Of a DNA stretch of 64,000 nucleotides, positions 64,000-64,000 are shown one piece after another; within the stretch, counting starts at the first letter, position 1, and the number at the start of each line of letters is the position of its first letter. This DNA is from Clostridium vincentii (GTDB lineage: Bacteria; Bacillota; Clostridia; Clostridiales; Clostridiaceae): positions 19,161 to 83,160 of the forward strand of contig NZ_PVXQ01000012.1 in the NCBI RefSeq assembly GCF_002995745.1, read 5' to 3'. The notes beneath the pieces were generated by a model. The model was given only the letters and a program-made list of their open reading frames with translations. It ran no database searches and was not told where the DNA came from. The translations under genes were made by a program, and so were the position numbers.

Positions 64000-64000
64000 T

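Overview
The window reads as a low-GC, anaerobic, motile Gram-positive bacterium of the genus Clostridium (cluster I type). Grounds: very A/T-rich DNA, strong AGGAGG ribosome binding sites with occasional TTG/GTG starts, a pyruvate:ferredoxin oxidoreductase, a ferredoxin/FMN membrane protein, and a Firmicute-style chemotaxis/flagellar set (CheC, CheD, FliY, FliW-CsrA). The species cannot be fixed from the sequence alone. Almost every gene is on the + strand. No rRNA, tRNA, CRISPR array or intact insertion sequence was recognised.

1-26.1 kb is housekeeping and metabolism. In order: the 3' end of an M3-family oligopeptidase; an OmpR/histidine-kinase pair; ApbE plus a ferredoxin membrane protein with two FMN-binding domains (an extracytosolic flavin electron-transfer pair); a rhomboid protease; glutamate dehydrogenase; a membrane family-2 glycosyltransferase; the topoisomerase IV genes parE-parC, followed by a DJ-1/PfpI protein, recJ and murG; pyruvate:ferredoxin oxidoreductase behind a Rex-like operator; a Cys-rich DUF1292 protein; an aspartate aminotransferase; a HAD phosphatase; and a class IV aminotransferase.

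26.1-45.3 kb is motility. A chemotaxis/switch operon (FapA-like protein, cheW, cheD, cheB, cheR, cheA, cheC, cheY, cheW, fliM, fliY) starts at a sigma-A promoter and ends at a strong terminator. A late flagellar operon follows behind a near-perfect sigma-28 promoter: flgM, flgN, flgK, flgL, fliW, csrA, flaG, an unknown 92-aa gene, fliS, fliD and a fliT-like gene. The flagellin gene stands alone behind about three ~179-bp tandem repeats. Three repeat junctions each carry a sigma-28-like promoter, and the flagellin leader has a CsrA-type hairpin. FlgM (anti-sigma-28), FliW-CsrA and these sites together form a readable checkpoint circuit.

45.4-62.8 kb is a co-directional flagellin glycosylation island that begins with its own sigma-28-like promoter. 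It holds an unknown 86-aa gene coupled to a Maf-type (DUF115) glycosyltransferase and a legionaminic-acid-type nonulosonate pathway (ptmE, legF, legG, legI, legH, legB, with legC at the far end). Between legB and legC lies a second block: a TPR-glycosyltransferase, a CDP-deoxysugar set (rfbF, RmlC-like epimerase, SDR, rfbG, rfbH), an FAD oxidoreductase and a radical SAM/SPASM protein. The block lacks a recognisable E3 reductase, so its sugar product is open. This is the least described part of the window.

62.8-64 kb is a decayed edge: a frameshifted glycosyltransferase remnant, a duplicated hairpin, two small motility genes (YjfB family and a coiled-coil protein), a probable bidirectional terminator, and the tail of a possible convergent gene on the minus strand.
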